Source: Pseudomonas allokribbensis
GTDB lineage: Bacteria; Pseudomonadota; Gammaproteobacteria; Pseudomonadales; Pseudomonadaceae
Length of the DNA: 64,000 nucleotides
Direction: 5' to 3'
NCBI RefSeq assembly: GCF_014863605.1
Contig: NZ_CP062252.1
Span: 4,473,001-4,537,000 of the forward strand
Under the pieces are notes generated by a model that had not been told where the DNA came from, ran no database searches, and saw nothing but the letters and a program-made list of their open reading frames with translations. A program made the position numbers and the translations under genes. The stretch's first letter is position 1; each line of letters starts with the position of its first letter. This document shows, piece by piece, positions 36,562 to 48,776 of this stretch.

Positions 36562-39192
36562 TCAAGCCTTGGCTTTTGCCGGACGCTTGTCTTCAACTGT
36601 CCACTTGCCACCGTCGAAGAACGCTTTCCAGCCAGTCGGCTTGCCGTCGACTTCGGTCTGGACGTATTGCTCCTTGGTCTTGCGGCTGTAGCGAATCACT
36701 GCTGGCAGACCATCCGGATCCTTCTGCGGCGCTTCGCACAGGAAGTGGTACTTCGGATCAATCTCATCCTTGTGCGGCAGAATCTCTATCACCAGCGGAG
36801 CACGGGTCTCGCGGTTTTTCGGGAACTGACTGGCCGCCAGGAACAGACCGGACGCACCGTCACGCAGGATATAGGTGTCGTTGACCTTCTCGCATTTCAG
36901 CTCAGGCATTTTCACCGGATCCATCTTCGGCGGCGCCGCGTCACCGCTCTTCAGCAGTTTGCGGGTGTTCTTGCAGGTCGCGTTGGTGCAACCGAAGAAC
37001 TTGCCGAAACGGCCGGTCTTGAGCTGCATCTCGCTGCCGCACTTGTCGCATTCCAGGCTCGGACCTTCGTAGCCCTTGATGCGGTAGCTGCCTTCTTCGA
37101 TTTCATAGCCGGCGCAATCCGGGTTGTTACCGCAGATGTGCAGCTTGCGCTTTTCGTCGAGCAGGTAAGCGTCCATCGCCGTGCTGCAGATCGGGCAGCG
37201 ATGCTTGCCGCGCAGCACCAGGGATTCCGATTCGCCCTCGTCGTCCGCAGCGATTTCATCGCCCGGTACCAGGTTGACGGTGGCCTTGCAGCGCTCTTTC
37301 GGCGGCAGGCTGTAGCCCGAGCAACCGAGGAACACGCCGGTAGAGGCAGTACGAATCTGCATCGGACGGCCGCAGGTGGTGCACGGAATGTCGGTCATTA
37401 CCGGCTGGTTGGCACGCATGCCGGCTTCCGGGTTTTCAGCCACTTCGAGTTTTTTCTTGAAGTCGCCGTAGAACTCGTCCAGCACATTCTTCCAGTCGCG
37501 CTCGCCCTGGGCCACGTCATCGAGGTTCTCTTCCATGCCGGCAGTGAAGCCGTAGTCCATGAGGTTCGAGAAACTCTCCGACAGACGCTCGGTGACGATG
37601 TCGCCCATCTTTTCCGAGTAGAAACGACGGTTGTGCAGGGTCACGTAGCCGCGATCCTGAATGGTCGAAATGATCGCCGCATAGGTCGAAGGACGGCCAA
37701 TGCCGCGCTTTTCCATTTCCTTCACCAGGCTGGCTTCCGAGTAACGGGCCGGTGGCTTGGTGAAATGCTGGGTCGGATCAAGCTTGATCAGTTTCATCAC
37801 GTCGCCCTGCGCCATGTCCGGCAGGACATCGTCATCGCCAGGCTTGGCGATTTGCGGCAGAACGCGGGTGTAGCCGTCGAACTTCAGGATACGGCCCTTG
37901 GCGCGCAGCTCGAAGTCGCCAGCAGCCACGCTGACGGTGGTCGACAGGTATTGCGCCGGCAGCATCTGGCAAGCCAGGAACTGGCGCCAGATCAGCTCGT
38001 AGAGGCGCTCAGCATCACGCTCCATACCCGCGAGCTTGCTCGGCGTGGTGTTGGCGTCGGAAGGACGGATCGCTTCGTGAGCCTCTTGTGCGCCTTCCTT
38101 GCTGCTATAGACGTTCGGCGACTCCGGCAGGTACTTCTTGCCGAATTCGGTTTCGATGTAATCGCGCGCCATCGTCACGGCATCAGCCGAGAGGTTGGTC
38201 GAGTCGGTACGCATATAAGTGATGTAGCCAGCTTCGTACAGACGCTGAGCCATCATCATGGTTTTCTTCACGCCAAAGCCCAGGCGGTTGCTCGCGGCCT
38301 GTTGCAGGGTGGAAGTGATGAACGGTGCCGACGGTTTGCTGCTGGTCGGTTTGTCTTCACGCTTGACGATGCTGTAGCTGGAGGATTTCAGCTTCTCCAG
38401 CGCAGCCATGGCCTGAGCTTCGTTGAGCGGCTTGAAAGCTTCGCCCTTCTCACGCGCCACTTCGAAACGCACGGTCGAACCTTTGGTGGTGCCGAGATCG
38501 GCATGCACTTCCCAGTATTCTTCCGGATTGAACGCGCGAATCTCGCGCTCACGCTCGACCACCAGTTTCACGGCAACCGATTGCACACGACCGGCGGACA
38601 GGCCGCGAGCGATCTTGGCCCACAGCAGCGGCGAAACCATGTAACCCACGACGCGGTCGAGGAAGCGACGGGCCTGCTGGGCATTCACTCGATCGATATC
38701 GAGCTCGCCCGGCTCCGAGAAGGCTTCCTGAATCGCTTTCTTGGTGATTTCGTTGAACACCACGCGCTTGTAGCGGCTGTCGTCACCACCGATGGCTTCG
38801 CGCAGGTGCCAGGCAATGGCTTCCCCCTCGCGATCCAAGTCGGTTGCGAGATAGATGGTGTCAGCATCCTTGGCGAGCCGGCGCAGCTCTTCGATGACTT
38901 TTTCCTTGCCCGGGAGGATCTCGTACTTGGCTTTCCAGCCATGATCGGGATCGACACCCATGCGCGAAACGAGCTGTTTACGTGCCTTTTCCTTCGGCGA
39001 GAGCACCGGCCCTTCGCCCGCGGCGGCCTTGCCGCGCTTGGCGGCAGGCTCCTTGCTGGCGCTAGCCGAACCGCTGGTGGGCAGGTCTCGGATATGGCCG
39101 ATACTCGACTTCACCACGTATTGGTTGCCCAGATACTTGTTGATGGTCTTGGCCTTAGCCGGGGATTCCACAATGACCAGCGATTTGCCCAT
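36562..39192 (-). CDS. topA: DNA topoisomerase I
   Basis: An 876-residue type IA topoisomerase that relaxes negative supercoils. TOPRIM domain at the N-terminus ([33 protein letters not shown]), active-site tyrosine near residue 323 in [16 protein letters not shown], then three C-terminal zinc ribbons (starting [16 protein letters not shown] and CDKCGSEM). Between residues 38 and 80 an Ala/Lys/Ser-rich insert ([20 protein letters not shown]) interrupts the TOPRIM fold. It is a single-gene unit with its own promoter and terminator. Confidence 0.97.
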   Translation of the reverse strand: MGKSLVIVESPAKAKTINKYLGNQYVVKSSIGHIRDLPTSGSASASKEPAAKRGKAAAGEGPVLSPKEKARKQLVSRMGVDPDHGWKAKYEILPGKEKVIEELRRLAKDADTIYLATDLDREGEAIAWHLREAIGGDDSRYKRVVFNEITKKAIQEAFSEPGELDIDRVNAQQARRFLDRVVGYMVSPLLWAKIARGLSAGRVQSVAVKLVVEREREIRAFNPEEYWEVHADLGTTKGSTVRFEVAREKGEAFKPLNEAQAMAALEKLKSSSYSIVKREDKPTSSKPSAPFITSTLQQAASNRLGFGVKKTMMMAQRLYEAGYITYMRTDSTNLSADAVTMARDYIETEFGKKYLPESPNVYSSKEGAQEAHEAIRPSDANTTPSKLAGMERDAERLYELIWRQFLACQMLPAQYLSTTVSVAAGDFELRAKGRILKFDGYTRVLPQIAKPGDDDVLPDMAQGDVMKLIKLDPTQHFTKPPARYSEASLVKEMEKRGIGRPSTYAAIISTIQDRGYVTLHNRRFYSEKMGDIVTERLSESFSNLMDYGFTAGMEENLDDVAQGERDWKNVLDEFYGDFKKKLEVAENPEAGMRANQPVMTDIPCTTCGRPMQIRTASTGVFLGCSGYSLPPKERCKATVNLVPGDEIAADDEGESESLVLRGKHRCPICSTAMDAYLLDEKRKLHICGNNPDCAGYEIEEGSYRIKGYEGPSLECDKCGSEMQLKTGRFGKFFGCTNATCKNTRKLLKSGDAAPPKMDPVKMPELKCEKVNDTYILRDGASGLFLAASQFPKNRETRAPLVIEILPHKDEIDPKYHFLCEAPQKDPDGLPAVIRYSRKTKEQYVQTEVDGKPTGWKAFFDGGKWTVEDKRPAKAKA

Positions 39193-39252
39193 GGATCAGA
39201 AAATTCCTGAATTCTAGAAGTGAAAGGCGGTTGGCGCCTGACGCGGCACCGC

Positions 39253-39281
39253 TATATATAGTGGCTACAAGGTGAGGTCAA
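39253..39281 (-). promoter_or_regulatory. Predicted topA promoter
   Basis: On the minus strand TTGACC (39281-39276), 17-bp spacer, TATATA (39258-39253). The -10 lies in the AT palindrome CTATATATAG, a melting-prone sequence fitting supercoiling-sensitive expression of topA. Confidence 0.7.
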
Positions 39282-39306
39282 GCGCAGGGTTTTGCGCGCA
39301 CTCGCC

Positions 39307-39561
39307 TTATGGCTTCGAAAAAAGGCTTGGTTCGGCTTGCACCAAAGCAAAGCGCGGGACCTGCTCGCCGTCAACTTCGACGGACTCCAGGAACATGCTC
39401 AAGGGACGTACCCAAAAGCCGTAATCGCCATACAGGGCTTGGTAAAAGACCACTTCTTCTTCGGTCTCGGAATGCCGCGCAACACTGAATACGCGGTACT
39501 GCGGACCTTTGTAATGTTGGTAGAGCCCAGGTTGTATCGGCACGCTTCGGCCCTCACTCAA
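39307..39561 (-). CDS. DUF1653 family protein
   Basis: An 84-residue protein made almost entirely of the DUF1653 fold: PGLYQHYKGPQYRVFSVARH, then EEVVFYQALYGDYGFWVRPL with the aromatic pattern typical of the family, and FLESVEVDGEQVPRFALV. Function unknown. It follows the fadA terminator and precedes topA on the same strand. Confidence 0.85.
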   Translation of the reverse strand: MSEGRSVPIQPGLYQHYKGPQYRVFSVARHSETEEEVVFYQALYGDYGFWVRPLSMFLESVEVDGEQVPRFALVQAEPSLFSKP

Positions 39562-39589
39562 ATTTTTTCAAAATAAATACAAAAATAAA

Positions 39590-39624
39590 TCCGCAAAAAC
39601 AAAAACCGGGGCACTTGGCCCCGG
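39590..39624 (-). terminator. Terminator of fadBA
   Basis: CCGGGGC (39606-39612) pairs with GCCCCGG (39618-39624); on the minus strand it is followed by T5-G-T5. The stem starts 18 bp after the fadA stop. Confidence 0.88.
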
Positions 39625-39642
39625 CTTCCATCGACGAGACGC

Positions 39643-40824
<1,182 letters not shown>

Positions 40825-40850
40825 TCACTCTCGCTCAAAAGTTGGGACGC

Positions 40851-42998
40851 TTAACCGAAGAACCGTTGGCCGGTTTTGGCCATTTCACGCAGCTTCGCGG
40901 TCGGGTGGTAGAGCGCGCCCAAATCAGCGTACTGGTCGGCCAGGGCAACGAACTCGGCAACACCGATCGAATCGATGTAACGCAGCGCACCGCCACGGAA
41001 TGGAGGGAAACCAATACCGTAGACCAGACCCATGTCGGCTTCGGCAGCGGTTTCGACGATACCGTCTTCCAGGCAACGCACGGTTTCCAGGCACAGCGGG
41101 ATCATCATCCAGTTGATGATGTCTTCGTCAGTGACTTCACGCTGCTCGTAGACGATCGGCTTGAGCACTTCCAGTACCGACGGGTCGGCGACTTTCTTCT
41201 GCTTGCCTTTCTTGTCGGCCTCGTAGGCATAGAAGCCCTTGCCGTTCTTCTGACCCAGACGCTTGGCTTCGTAAAGCACGTCAATGGCCGAACGACGGTC
41301 GTCCTTCATGCGATCCGGGAAACCTTCAGCCATCACGTCACGACCGTGGTGGCCGGTGTCGATGCCGACCACGTCCATCAGGTATGCCGGGCCCATCGGC
41401 CAGCCGAATTTTTCCATGATCTTGTCGATACGGACGAAGTCCACACCGGCGCTGACCAGCTTGGCGAAACCGCCGAAGTACGGGAACAGGACGCGGTTGA
41501 CCAGGAAGCCCGGGCAGTCGTTGACGACGATCGGGTTCTTGCCCATTTTCTTGGCGTAGGCAACGGTGGTGGCAACAGCCAGCTCGCTGGACTTCTCGCC
41601 ACGGATCACTTCCACCAGCGGCATCATGTGCACCGGGTTGAAGAAGTGCATGCCGACGAAGTTTTCCGGACGCTTGAGGGCCTTGGCCAGCAGGCTGATG
41701 GAAATGGTCGAGGTGTTGGACGCGAGGATGGTGTCCTCTTTGACCTTGTCTTCGACTTCCGCCAGAACGGCTTGCTTGACTTTCGGGTTCTCGACTACAG
41801 CTTCAACGACCAGGTCAACGTGACCGAAATCGCCGTAGGACAGCGTAGGACGAATACCGTTGAGCACTTCAGCCATTTTCGCGGCGGTCATGCGGCCTTT
41901 ATCAACGCGGCCGACCAGCAGCTTGGCGGCTTCCGCCAGACCTTGCTCGATACCGTGCTCGTTGATGTCCTTCATCAGGATCGGCGTACCTTTGGAGGCC
42001 GACTGATAGGCGATACCGCCACCCATGATGCCGGCGCCCAGTACGGCAGCCTGCTTAACGTCTTTGGCGATTTCGTCGTAGGCCTTGGCCTTTTTCTTCA
42101 GTTCCTGATCGTTCAGGAACAGACCGATCAAGCTCTGCGCGGCAGAGGTCTTGGCCAGTTTCACGAAACCTGCGGCTTCGACTTCCAGCGCCTTGTCGCG
42201 ACCGAAGTTCGCGGCTTTCTGGATGGTCTTGATCGCTTCGACCGGTGCCGGGTAGTTCGGGCCGGCCTGGCCAGCCACGAAACCTTTGGCGGTTTCGAAA
42301 GCCATCATTTGTTCAATGGCGTTCAGCTTGAGCTTTTCCAGCTTCGGCTGGCGCTTGGCCTTGTAGTCGAACTCGCCGGAGATGGCGCGCTTGATCAGTT
42401 CAAGGGCAGCGTCCTGCAGTTTTTCAGGAGCAACCACGGCATCGACAGCGCCGACTTTCAGCGCGTCTTCAGGACGGTTTTCCTTGCCGGCGGCAATCCA
42501 CTCGATGGCGTTGTCGGCACCGATCAGGCGCGGCAGACGCACGGTACCGCCGAAGCCCGGGTAGATGCCCAGTTTGACTTCCGGCAGACCGATCTTGGCC
42601 TTGGTGGACATGACGCGGTAGTCCGCGGCCAGGCACATTTCCAGACCGCCACCCAGGGCGATGCCGTTGATCGCGGCGACGGTCGGAACGTTGAGGTCTT
42701 CGAAATCGCTGAAGATCTTGTTGGCTTCGAGATTGCCAGCAACCAGCTCGGCATCCGGCAGCTTGAAGTTGTCGACAAATTCGGTGATGTCGGCGCCGAC
42801 GATGAACACGTCCTTGCCACTGCTGACGATCACGCCCTTGATCGAAGCATCTGCCTTGATGGTGTCTACGGCCTGACGCAGTTCGTTCAGGGTAAGACGG
42901 TTGAACTTGTTGACGGACTCACCCTTGAGGTCGAATTTCAATTCGACGATGCCACTTTCAAGAGCTTTAACCGTGATGGCTTTACCTTCGTAAATCAT
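40851..42998 (-). CDS. fadB: Fatty-acid oxidation complex alpha subunit FadB
   Basis: A 715-residue multifunctional enzyme. The N-terminal crotonase domain (1-190) supplies enoyl-CoA hydratase/isomerase activity ([35 protein letters not shown]). The L-3-hydroxyacyl-CoA dehydrogenase domain begins near residue 310 ([21 protein letters not shown]-binding) and includes [18 protein letters not shown] 42998 with GGAG eight bases before gives the family length. The frame is open another 51 codons upstream but without similarity. Confidence 0.97.
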   Translation of the reverse strand: MIYEGKAITVKALESGIVELKFDLKGESVNKFNRLTLNELRQAVDTIKADASIKGVIVSSGKDVFIVGADITEFVDNFKLPDAELVAGNLEANKIFSDFEDLNVPTVAAINGIALGGGLEMCLAADYRVMSTKAKIGLPEVKLGIYPGFGGTVRLPRLIGADNAIEWIAAGKENRPEDALKVGAVDAVVAPEKLQDAALELIKRAISGEFDYKAKRQPKLEKLKLNAIEQMMAFETAKGFVAGQAGPNYPAPVEAIKTIQKAANFGRDKALEVEAAGFVKLAKTSAAQSLIGLFLNDQELKKKAKAYDEIAKDVKQAAVLGAGIMGGGIAYQSASKGTPILMKDINEHGIEQGLAEAAKLLVGRVDKGRMTAAKMAEVLNGIRPTLSYGDFGHVDLVVEAVVENPKVKQAVLAEVEDKVKEDTILASNTSTISISLLAKALKRPENFVGMHFFNPVHMMPLVEVIRGEKSSELAVATTVAYAKKMGKNPIVVNDCPGFLVNRVLFPYFGGFAKLVSAGVDFVRIDKIMEKFGWPMGPAYLMDVVGIDTGHHGRDVMAEGFPDRMKDDRRSAIDVLYEAKRLGQKNGKGFYAYEADKKGKQKKVADPSVLEVLKPIVYEQREVTDEDIINWMMIPLCLETVRCLEDGIVETAAEADMGLVYGIGFPPFRGGALRYIDSIGVAEFVALADQYADLGALYHPTAKLREMAKTGQRFFG

Positions 42999-43279
42999 CA
43001 ACTGATCTCCACGATATGGAAGCTGAACAGTACACGTCGGACGCAGGCGAATGGCTCGGCAGGACGCTTTTTCGTCAATGCTGACACCAATCCACCCGGC
43101 ACACCCGCCAACGCGATAGTCGGGATTCTGTAGGAGCAGTCTGCAATACAAACGCTCAATTCATACGCCCGTTTGATTTGGGTACGCCACCTTCACGGAA
43201 TTTCCGACAATTGTCAATCGCCCTAAATACGGGTTGAAATGCGACTTTGCGGTCATTTCTGTAAGACGCAGCCCGCCAA

Positions 43280-43295
43280 CACATGCTTGCATGTG
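43280..43295. promoter_or_regulatory. Perfect palindrome CACATGCTTGCATGTG
   Basis: Two 7-bp arms CACATGC / GCATGTG around TT. It is typical of an operator for a dimeric regulator, placed about 285 bp upstream of fadB and in front of the putative plus-strand transcript. No known regulator matched from memory. Confidence 0.45.
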
Positions 43296-43299
43296 AGGG

Positions 43300-43488
43300 C
43301 ATTCATAAGATTAATAGTTAGAAAAGTCGCCCTAATTCGCTGCAGGCCTTGTTTAACAGGCTACGCTGGCTGGACTACGAAGGAAAACAGGCGCACTTTT
43401 GCTGACCGGACCTAACCGGATCAATGCCAAAAAGAATTTCCGGCCTGCCTGGCCAACCCCGCCCGATGAATCATGTCGGGCTTTTTAT
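43300..43488 (+). ncRNA. Candidate small RNA ending at an orphan terminator
   Basis: Inferred from the plus-strand terminator at 43461-43488, which cannot serve fadB (minus, starting 42998) or the minus-strand gene at 43539. Something must be transcribed rightward here. The 5' end is a guess: TTGCAT (43288) with ATTAAT 17 bp later is only a weak promoter. The RNA would contain several GGA and CCGG repeats, but I see no Rsm-type hairpins. Confidence 0.25.
43461..43488 (+). terminator. Orphan plus-strand terminator
   Basis: GCCCGA (43461-43466) pairs with TCGGGC (43476-43481), extended inside by TGA/TCA, and is followed by TTTTTATT. On the minus strand no T-run follows, so it works rightward only. 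Confidence 0.7.
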
Positions 43489-43538
43489 TGCTCGTCTGCC
43501 GGACGTTTCGCACCGTTGCAGCACGAAAAGTCCGCGAG

Positions 43539-43976
43539 TCATGCCAGCGCTTTCAGCGTGGCATCGATTTCCAGCAAAACCGTCGCTTCGCCCTTCTCGC
43601 CCCAATACAGCGCGATCATCTGCTTGTCGGCTTCAACCTTGAAAACGTTGCCCGGCAATTTCTCGAAATGATTCAGCAGAAGCGGGTCCTCACAGGCTTC
43701 CTGCCACTGATTGACCCACACGCCCGGGGACTTCTGCCAGTACGTCCAGCACACCGGCTGCTTGCTGCGCCGCGGCCGATGGTATTGCGCACACGGATTG
43801 GGCGGCTCCTGAGACAGCCAGTGCGGCCATTCCTGAGGCGCCAGCTGCATGGCCAACCCGATGCGCCGGGCCTCCGTGCGCAAGGCTATCCGGCCACTCT
43901 GTGCACGGGACGGGCGCAACCACGCCAGGGGGCTCAACACCACCAGCAGGATTGACACCACCAGCCAGACCGTCAT
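43539..43976 (-). CDS. Single-pass membrane protein of unknown function
   Basis: A 145-residue protein with one N-terminal membrane helix (TVWLVVSILLVVLSPLAWL) and a C-terminal domain predicted outside or at the membrane face. Start ATG 43976 has GGGAG seven bases before. Notable are two Cys and several Trp (CWTYWQKSPGVWVNQWQEAC) and a C-terminal beta region (IALYWGEKGEATVLLEI). I do not recognise a family; it is probably conserved in Pseudomonas at this position between fadBA and the stress-protein gene. Confidence 0.7.
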   Translation of the reverse strand: MTVWLVVSILLVVLSPLAWLRPSRAQSGRIALRTEARRIGLAMQLAPQEWPHWLSQEPPNPCAQYHRPRRSKQPVCWTYWQKSPGVWVNQWQEACEDPLLLNHFEKLPGNVFKVEADKQMIALYWGEKGEATVLLEIDATLKALA

Positions 43977-44079
43977 ATCTCTACTCCCGAATCTTGATGA
44001 GCCCATTGCGTCACTTTGGAACCAATGCGCTTGAAACCAGCCATACTTAACAATATTGATCCCTCACGAGGAGCACCTC

Positions 44080-44517
44080 ATGCCCTACCACCATATCCTG
44101 GTCGCCGTAGATCTGACCGAAGAGTGCGACCCTGTGATCCACCGCGCCCGAGAGCTGTCGGTGAGCAATGGCGCCAAGCTGTCGCTGGTGCATATCGTCG
44201 AACCGATGGCCATGGCCTTCGGGGGTGACGTGCCAATGGATCTGTCACAACTGCAACAACAGCAGTTCGATCAGGCCAAGGAGCGCCTCGAGCGCCTGAA
44301 GCACAAATACACCGAACTGGAAGGCTCCAACTGCCACCTGACCTATGGTCAGCCACGCCAGGAAATCCACCATTTCGCCAAGGATCAGGAATGCGACCTG
44401 ATCGTGGTCGGCAGCCATGGCCGGCACGGCCTGGCGCTGCTATTGGGCTCGACCGCCAACGATGTCCTGCACGGCGCGCCTTGCGATGTGCTGGCGGTGC
44501 ACCTGGTCAAACGCTGA
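44080..44517 (+). CDS. Universal stress protein (UspA family)
   Basis: A 145-residue cytosolic protein of the ATP-binding UspA type: HILVAVDLTEECDPVIHRA at the N-terminus and the nucleotide motif G-2x-G-9x-GS in VVGSHGRHGLALLLGSTAND, then VLHGAPCDVLAVHL. ATG 44080 has GAGGAG upstream. A single-gene unit ending in a strong bidirectional terminator. In other bacteria such proteins support survival under starvation or anaerobiosis; the role here is not known. Confidence 0.92.
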   Translation: MPYHHILVAVDLTEECDPVIHRARELSVSNGAKLSLVHIVEPMAMAFGGDVPMDLSQLQQQQFDQAKERLERLKHKYTELEGSNCHLTYGQPRQEIHHFAKDQECDLIVVGSHGRHGLALLLGSTANDVLHGAPCDVLAVHLVKR

Positions 44518-44540
44518 TCCCGCTCTCTTATGAAAAGCTA

Positions 44541-44578
44541 AAAAAGCCCGGCGCCCATCACTGGACGCCGGGCTTTTT
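44541..44578. terminator. Bidirectional terminator between the stress-protein gene and uup
   Basis: A 13-bp stem AAAAAGCCCGGCG (44541-44553) and CGCCGGGCTTTTT (44566-44578), between convergent genes. Confidence 0.92.
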
Positions 44579-44593
44579 CATGACCGGAAGCTA

Positions 44594-46516
<1,923 letters not shown>

Positions 46517-46729
46517 GAGCTTCTCCAAAAACCGGGCGCGCATTCTACCTGAATCGGGACCCGAGCAGGCCGGCAATTTCGCCGCTGACGCACTCTGCAC
46601 AACAATTGTTGCGAACTTGTGCCGCAAGGCCCGCAAAGCTTTCGCCGGCTGCTGGCAAAAGGCTAAGCTACAGACAATTCAGTGCCGCTACTGTCGGCAC
46701 TTGTCATGATTTCTCTGCCCGGATGTCTC

Positions 46730-48658
46730 ATGCGCAGTCGCCTTTTCAGTGTTTTGTCCTGTTTGCTACTCACCGCCGCTGCTGCCCAATCCGCCCAGGC
46801 GGTGGACCTGTCCACCCAGCGCCAGTATTACGATGAGGCCAAACGCGCCCTGGCCAAGGGCGACACCGGCCCGTACTTCCGTTACAGCCAGGCCCTCGCC
46901 GATTATCCGCTGGAGCCATACCTGGCCTACGACGAGCTGACCGCCCGGCTGAAGACCGCCAGCAACGCGGAAATCGAAAAATTCCTCGCCGAACACGGTG
47001 ACCTGCCCCAGGCCAACTGGATGAAGCTGCGCTGGTTGCGCTGGCTGGCCGACCGTGGCGAATGGGCGACCTTCGTCAAGTATTACGACCCGAAACTCAA
47101 CTTCACCGAGCTGGACTGCCTGAACGCGCAGTACCAGATCAGCAGTGGCCGCAAGGCCGAGGGTTATGCCAACGCCGACAAGCTTTGGCTGACCGGCAAA
47201 TCCCAACCGGCGGCGTGTGATGCGCTGTTCGGGATCTGGGCCGCCGACGGTCAGTTGACCGAGCAAAAACGCTGGGAACGCACCAAGCTCGCCGCTCAGA
47301 CACGCAACTATCCGCTGGCCAACAGCCTGGTCAACGGCCTGACCACCCTCGCCCCACGCGGGCGTCTGCTGGTGGATGTCGCGCAGAAACCGGAACTGCT
47401 CAACCAGCCATCGCGCTTCACCCCGGCCGACGAGCCGATGTCGGACATCGTCAGCCTCGGCCTGCGCCGTCTGGCGCGTCAGGATCCGGACAAGGCCATG
47501 GACCTGCTCGACGGCTACGCCAGCAGCATGCATTTCTCCCGGGATGAAAAAGTCGCGATCGCCCGGGAAATCGGCCTGACCCTCGCCCGTCGTTTCGACA
47601 GCCGTGCGCTGGACGTGATGACCAAATATGACCCGGAACTGCGCGACAACACTGTTTCCGAATGGCGCCTGCGCCTGTTGCTGCGTCTGGCGCGCTGGGA
47701 CGACGCCTATCAGTTGACCCGCCGCCTGCCGCAGGATCTGGCCACCACCAACCGCTGGCGTTACTGGCAGGCCCGCAGCCTGGAACTGGCGCAACCGCAG
47801 AACCCGGAAGCGCAGACGCTGTACAAGAGCCTCGCACGGGAACGGGATTTCTACGGTTTCCTTGCCGCCGATCGCTCGCAGCTGCCTTATTCGCTGGTCA
47901 ACAAACCGCTGGTACTCAGCCAGGCCACCATCAACAAGGTGCGCAACACGCCCGGCGTACGTCGCGCGCTGGAATTCCACGCCCGCGGGCAGATCGTCGA
48001 CGGGCGTCGCGAGTGGTACCACGTCAGCCGTCACTTCAACCGCGATGAAATGGTCGCCCAGGCCAAACTGGCCTACGACCTGAAGTGGTACTTCCCGGCG
48101 ATCCGCACCATCAGCCAGGCGCAATACTGGGACGACCTGGACATCCGCTTCCCGATGGCCCACCGAGACACCCTGGTGCGTGAAGCCAAGGTGCGCGGCC
48201 TGCATTCGAGCTGGGTGTTCGCCATCACCCGTCAGGAAAGCGCCTTCATGGACGACGCCCGCTCCGGTGTCGGCGCCAGCGGCCTGATGCAACTGATGCC
48301 CGGTACCGCCAAGGAAACCGCGCGCAAGTTCAGCATCCCTCTGGCCTCGCCACAGCAAGTGCTTGATCCGGACAAGAACATCCAGCTCGGCGCCGCCTAT
48401 CTGAGCCAGGTGCACAGCCAGTTCAACGGCAACCGCGTGCTCGCCTCCGCCGCCTACAACGCCGGCCCCGGCCGCGTACGCCAGTGGCTGCGTGGCGCCG
48501 ATCACCTGAGCTTCGACGTGTGGGTAGAAAGCATCCCGTTCGACGAAACCCGTCAGTACGTGCAGAACGTGCTGTCCTACTCGGTGATCTACGGCCAGAA
48601 ACTCAACTCGCCGCAACCGCTGGTGGACTGGCATGAGCGGTACTTTGACGATCAGTGA
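46730..48658 (+). CDS. slt: Soluble lytic murein transglycosylase Slt
   Basis: A 642-residue periplasmic enzyme that cleaves peptidoglycan to 1,6-anhydromuropeptides, the substrates later processed by NagZ. Signal peptide RSRLFSVLSCLLLTAAAAQS, cleaved about residue 24; a long superhelical alpha-repeat region (about 30-440); then the catalytic domain with the acid Glu in VFAITRQESAFMDDARSGVG, GLMQLMPGTAKETA and SAAYNAGPGRV (about residues 500-580). ATG 46730 is preferred over an ATG at 46682 that would precede the signal peptide. Confidence 0.94.
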   Translation: MRSRLFSVLSCLLLTAAAAQSAQAVDLSTQRQYYDEAKRALAKGDTGPYFRYSQALADYPLEPYLAYDELTARLKTASNAEIEKFLAEHGDLPQANWMKLRWLRWLADRGEWATFVKYYDPKLNFTELDCLNAQYQISSGRKAEGYANADKLWLTGKSQPAACDALFGIWAADGQLTEQKRWERTKLAAQTRNYPLANSLVNGLTTLAPRGRLLVDVAQKPELLNQPSRFTPADEPMSDIVSLGLRRLARQDPDKAMDLLDGYASSMHFSRDEKVAIAREIGLTLARRFDSRALDVMTKYDPELRDNTVSEWRLRLLLRLARWDDAYQLTRRLPQDLATTNRWRYWQARSLELAQPQNPEAQTLYKSLARERDFYGFLAADRSQLPYSLVNKPLVLSQATINKVRNTPGVRRALEFHARGQIVDGRREWYHVSRHFNRDEMVAQAKLAYDLKWYFPAIRTISQAQYWDDLDIRFPMAHRDTLVREAKVRGLHSSWVFAITRQESAFMDDARSGVGASGLMQLMPGTAKETARKFSIPLASPQQVLDPDKNIQLGAAYLSQVHSQFNGNRVLASAAYNAGPGRVRQWLRGADHLSFDVWVESIPFDETRQYVQNVLSYSVIYGQKLNSPQPLVDWHERYFDDQ

Positions 48659-48680
48659 TCGTGCAAAGATCGACGTAAAC

Positions 48681-48714
48681 AAAAATGCCCGCATCGAGAG
48701 ATGCGGGCATTTTT
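48681..48714. terminator. Terminator of slt (bidirectional)
   Basis: A 14-bp perfect stem (48681-48694 with 48701-48714) with loop CGAGAG, ending in T6 on the plus strand and T5 on the minus strand; it also suits the convergent ABC transporter gene. Confidence 0.9.
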
Positions 48715-48727
48715 TATGGCGCTCGAC

Positions 48728-48776
48728 TGGGTCGGCTACATGGTCGGTTACTTAGTCGGTTACTTGGTCGGTCGAA
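48728..48776. repeat. 12-bp direct tandem repeat at the ABC transporter gene end
   Basis: Three imperfect copies of TCGGTTACTTGG (units start at 48733, 48745 and 48757) plus part of a fourth at 48769. The array spans the stop codon of the minus-strand ABC transporter gene (48752), so copy-number change would alter its last residues (DQVTD). Confidence 0.7.

Larger units (their letters stand above)
42999..43538. other. 540-bp gene-free region upstream of fadBA
   Basis: No supported gene. It holds the fadBA promoter (not pinned down), a perfect 10-bp palindrome GACAATTGTC (43206-43215) next to CGGAATTTCCG (43196-43206), a perfect 16-bp palindrome (43280-43295), and a plus-strand terminator with no gene in front of it (43461-43488). 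Confidence 0.7.

Noticed and set aside
43149..43175. CAAAC and GTTTG half-sites upstream of fadB as a PsrA operator
   Set aside because: The spacer is 17 bp, whereas known PsrA sites have 2-4 bp; reported only as an absence of a canonical site.
43365..43460. GGA-rich stretch in the orphan plus-strand transcript as a second Rsm-type RNA
   Set aside because: The GGA triplets do not fall in hairpin loops and no GacA-like site lies at a suitable distance.
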